Source of the DNA: Sebastes aleutianus
Lineage: Eukaryota > Chordata > Actinopteri > Perciformes > Sebastidae
DNA length: 64,000 nt
Direction: 5' to 3'
Assembly (NCBI GenBank): GCA_916700875.1
Contig: CAKAKS010000001.1
Location: 12,215,741 to 12,279,740 of the forward strand
The notes under the pieces were generated by a model, which had not been told where the DNA came from, searched no databases, and saw only the letters and a program-made list of their open reading frames with translations. The translations under genes and the position numbers were made by a program. How positions within the stretch are numbered: the stretch's first letter is position 1; every line of letters begins with the position of its first letter. This document shows, piece after piece, positions 63,815 to 64,000 of the stretch.

Positions 63815-64000
63815 GTATGTACATGTGGGAAAGCACGTGGGAGATGATAAATACTAGAGCCAAAACAAAACTATTAATATTTCAGAAATAATGAATGAAA
63901 TGGACCATATTTGCTTTAAACATAATAACATATCCCTAACAAATATCTTTGCCACGGATCCCTCAAATATTTTTGTTATTTGGCAGGGTGTTTTTTGAGA
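63815..64000 (+). other. fat4: fat4, start of the next intron (partial)
   Basis: The donor GTATGT at 63815 follows GAT G in phase 1. The rest of the window is AT-rich intron. No downstream exon matching the expected continuation after DADDG is present. Confidence 0.85.

Noticed and set aside
63984..64000. tttggcag/ggtg at the window end as the next fat4 acceptor
   Set aside because: Reading on in phase 1 gives GCFLR-like residues that do not match the expected continuation after DADDG, and the pyrimidine tract is interrupted.
1..64000. CRISPR arrays, bacterial operons, phage or tRNA/rRNA genes
   Set aside because: No regularly spaced repeats, cloverleaf-forming sequences or prokaryotic gene structure were seen. 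Everything fits vertebrate intron and exon sequence.

Overview
The window is vertebrate nuclear DNA, most likely from a percomorph-type ray-finned fish. It holds split exons with GT-AG borders, abundant microsatellites, and many short interspersed elements of kinds familiar from teleost genomes. There are no operons, bacterial-type genes, tRNA or rRNA genes, or CRISPR arrays.

One gene is present, on the + strand: the middle part of fat4, a giant atypical cadherin. Four coding pieces can be read: 1-2095 (3' part of a very large exon), 55360-55491, 62473-62734 and 63464-63814. Joined, they give one uninterrupted cadherin-repeat protein segment that follows my recollection of human FAT4 almost residue for residue, from about the 10th to about the 19th extracellular cadherin repeat. 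The signal peptide and first repeats lie left of the window. The remaining cadherin repeats, EGF and laminin G domains, membrane segment and cytoplasmic tail lie to the right. Intron phases are 0, 0, 1 and 1.

Most of the window (2096-55359, 53,264 bp) is a single intron. I found no convincing nested gene in it on either strand. It carries a related set of TIR-bearing repeats with a doubled CCTAAACC motif (nine recognisable copies), two copies of a ~600 bp fold-back element, other MITE-like elements, a Tc1/mariner-type end, microsatellites, G- or C-rich tracts and several hairpins. The next intron (55492-62472) has a well-bounded PIF/Harbinger-type element. It has matching TIRs, a TTA target duplication and a short reading frame resembling the start of a MADF domain.

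I see no clearly new biological system. The observations most worth testing are: (a) a reading frame running 78 codons past the large exon's donor, with a membrane-span-like segment and nearby poly(A) signals, which could make a truncated anchored isoform; (b) a pre-miRNA-sized hairpin at 4575-4642; (c) the repeat family with its B-box-like core; (d) the duplication history of the fold-back elements; and (e) the Harbinger/MADF remnant. Repeat family names are from memory of teleost sequence and were not searched.
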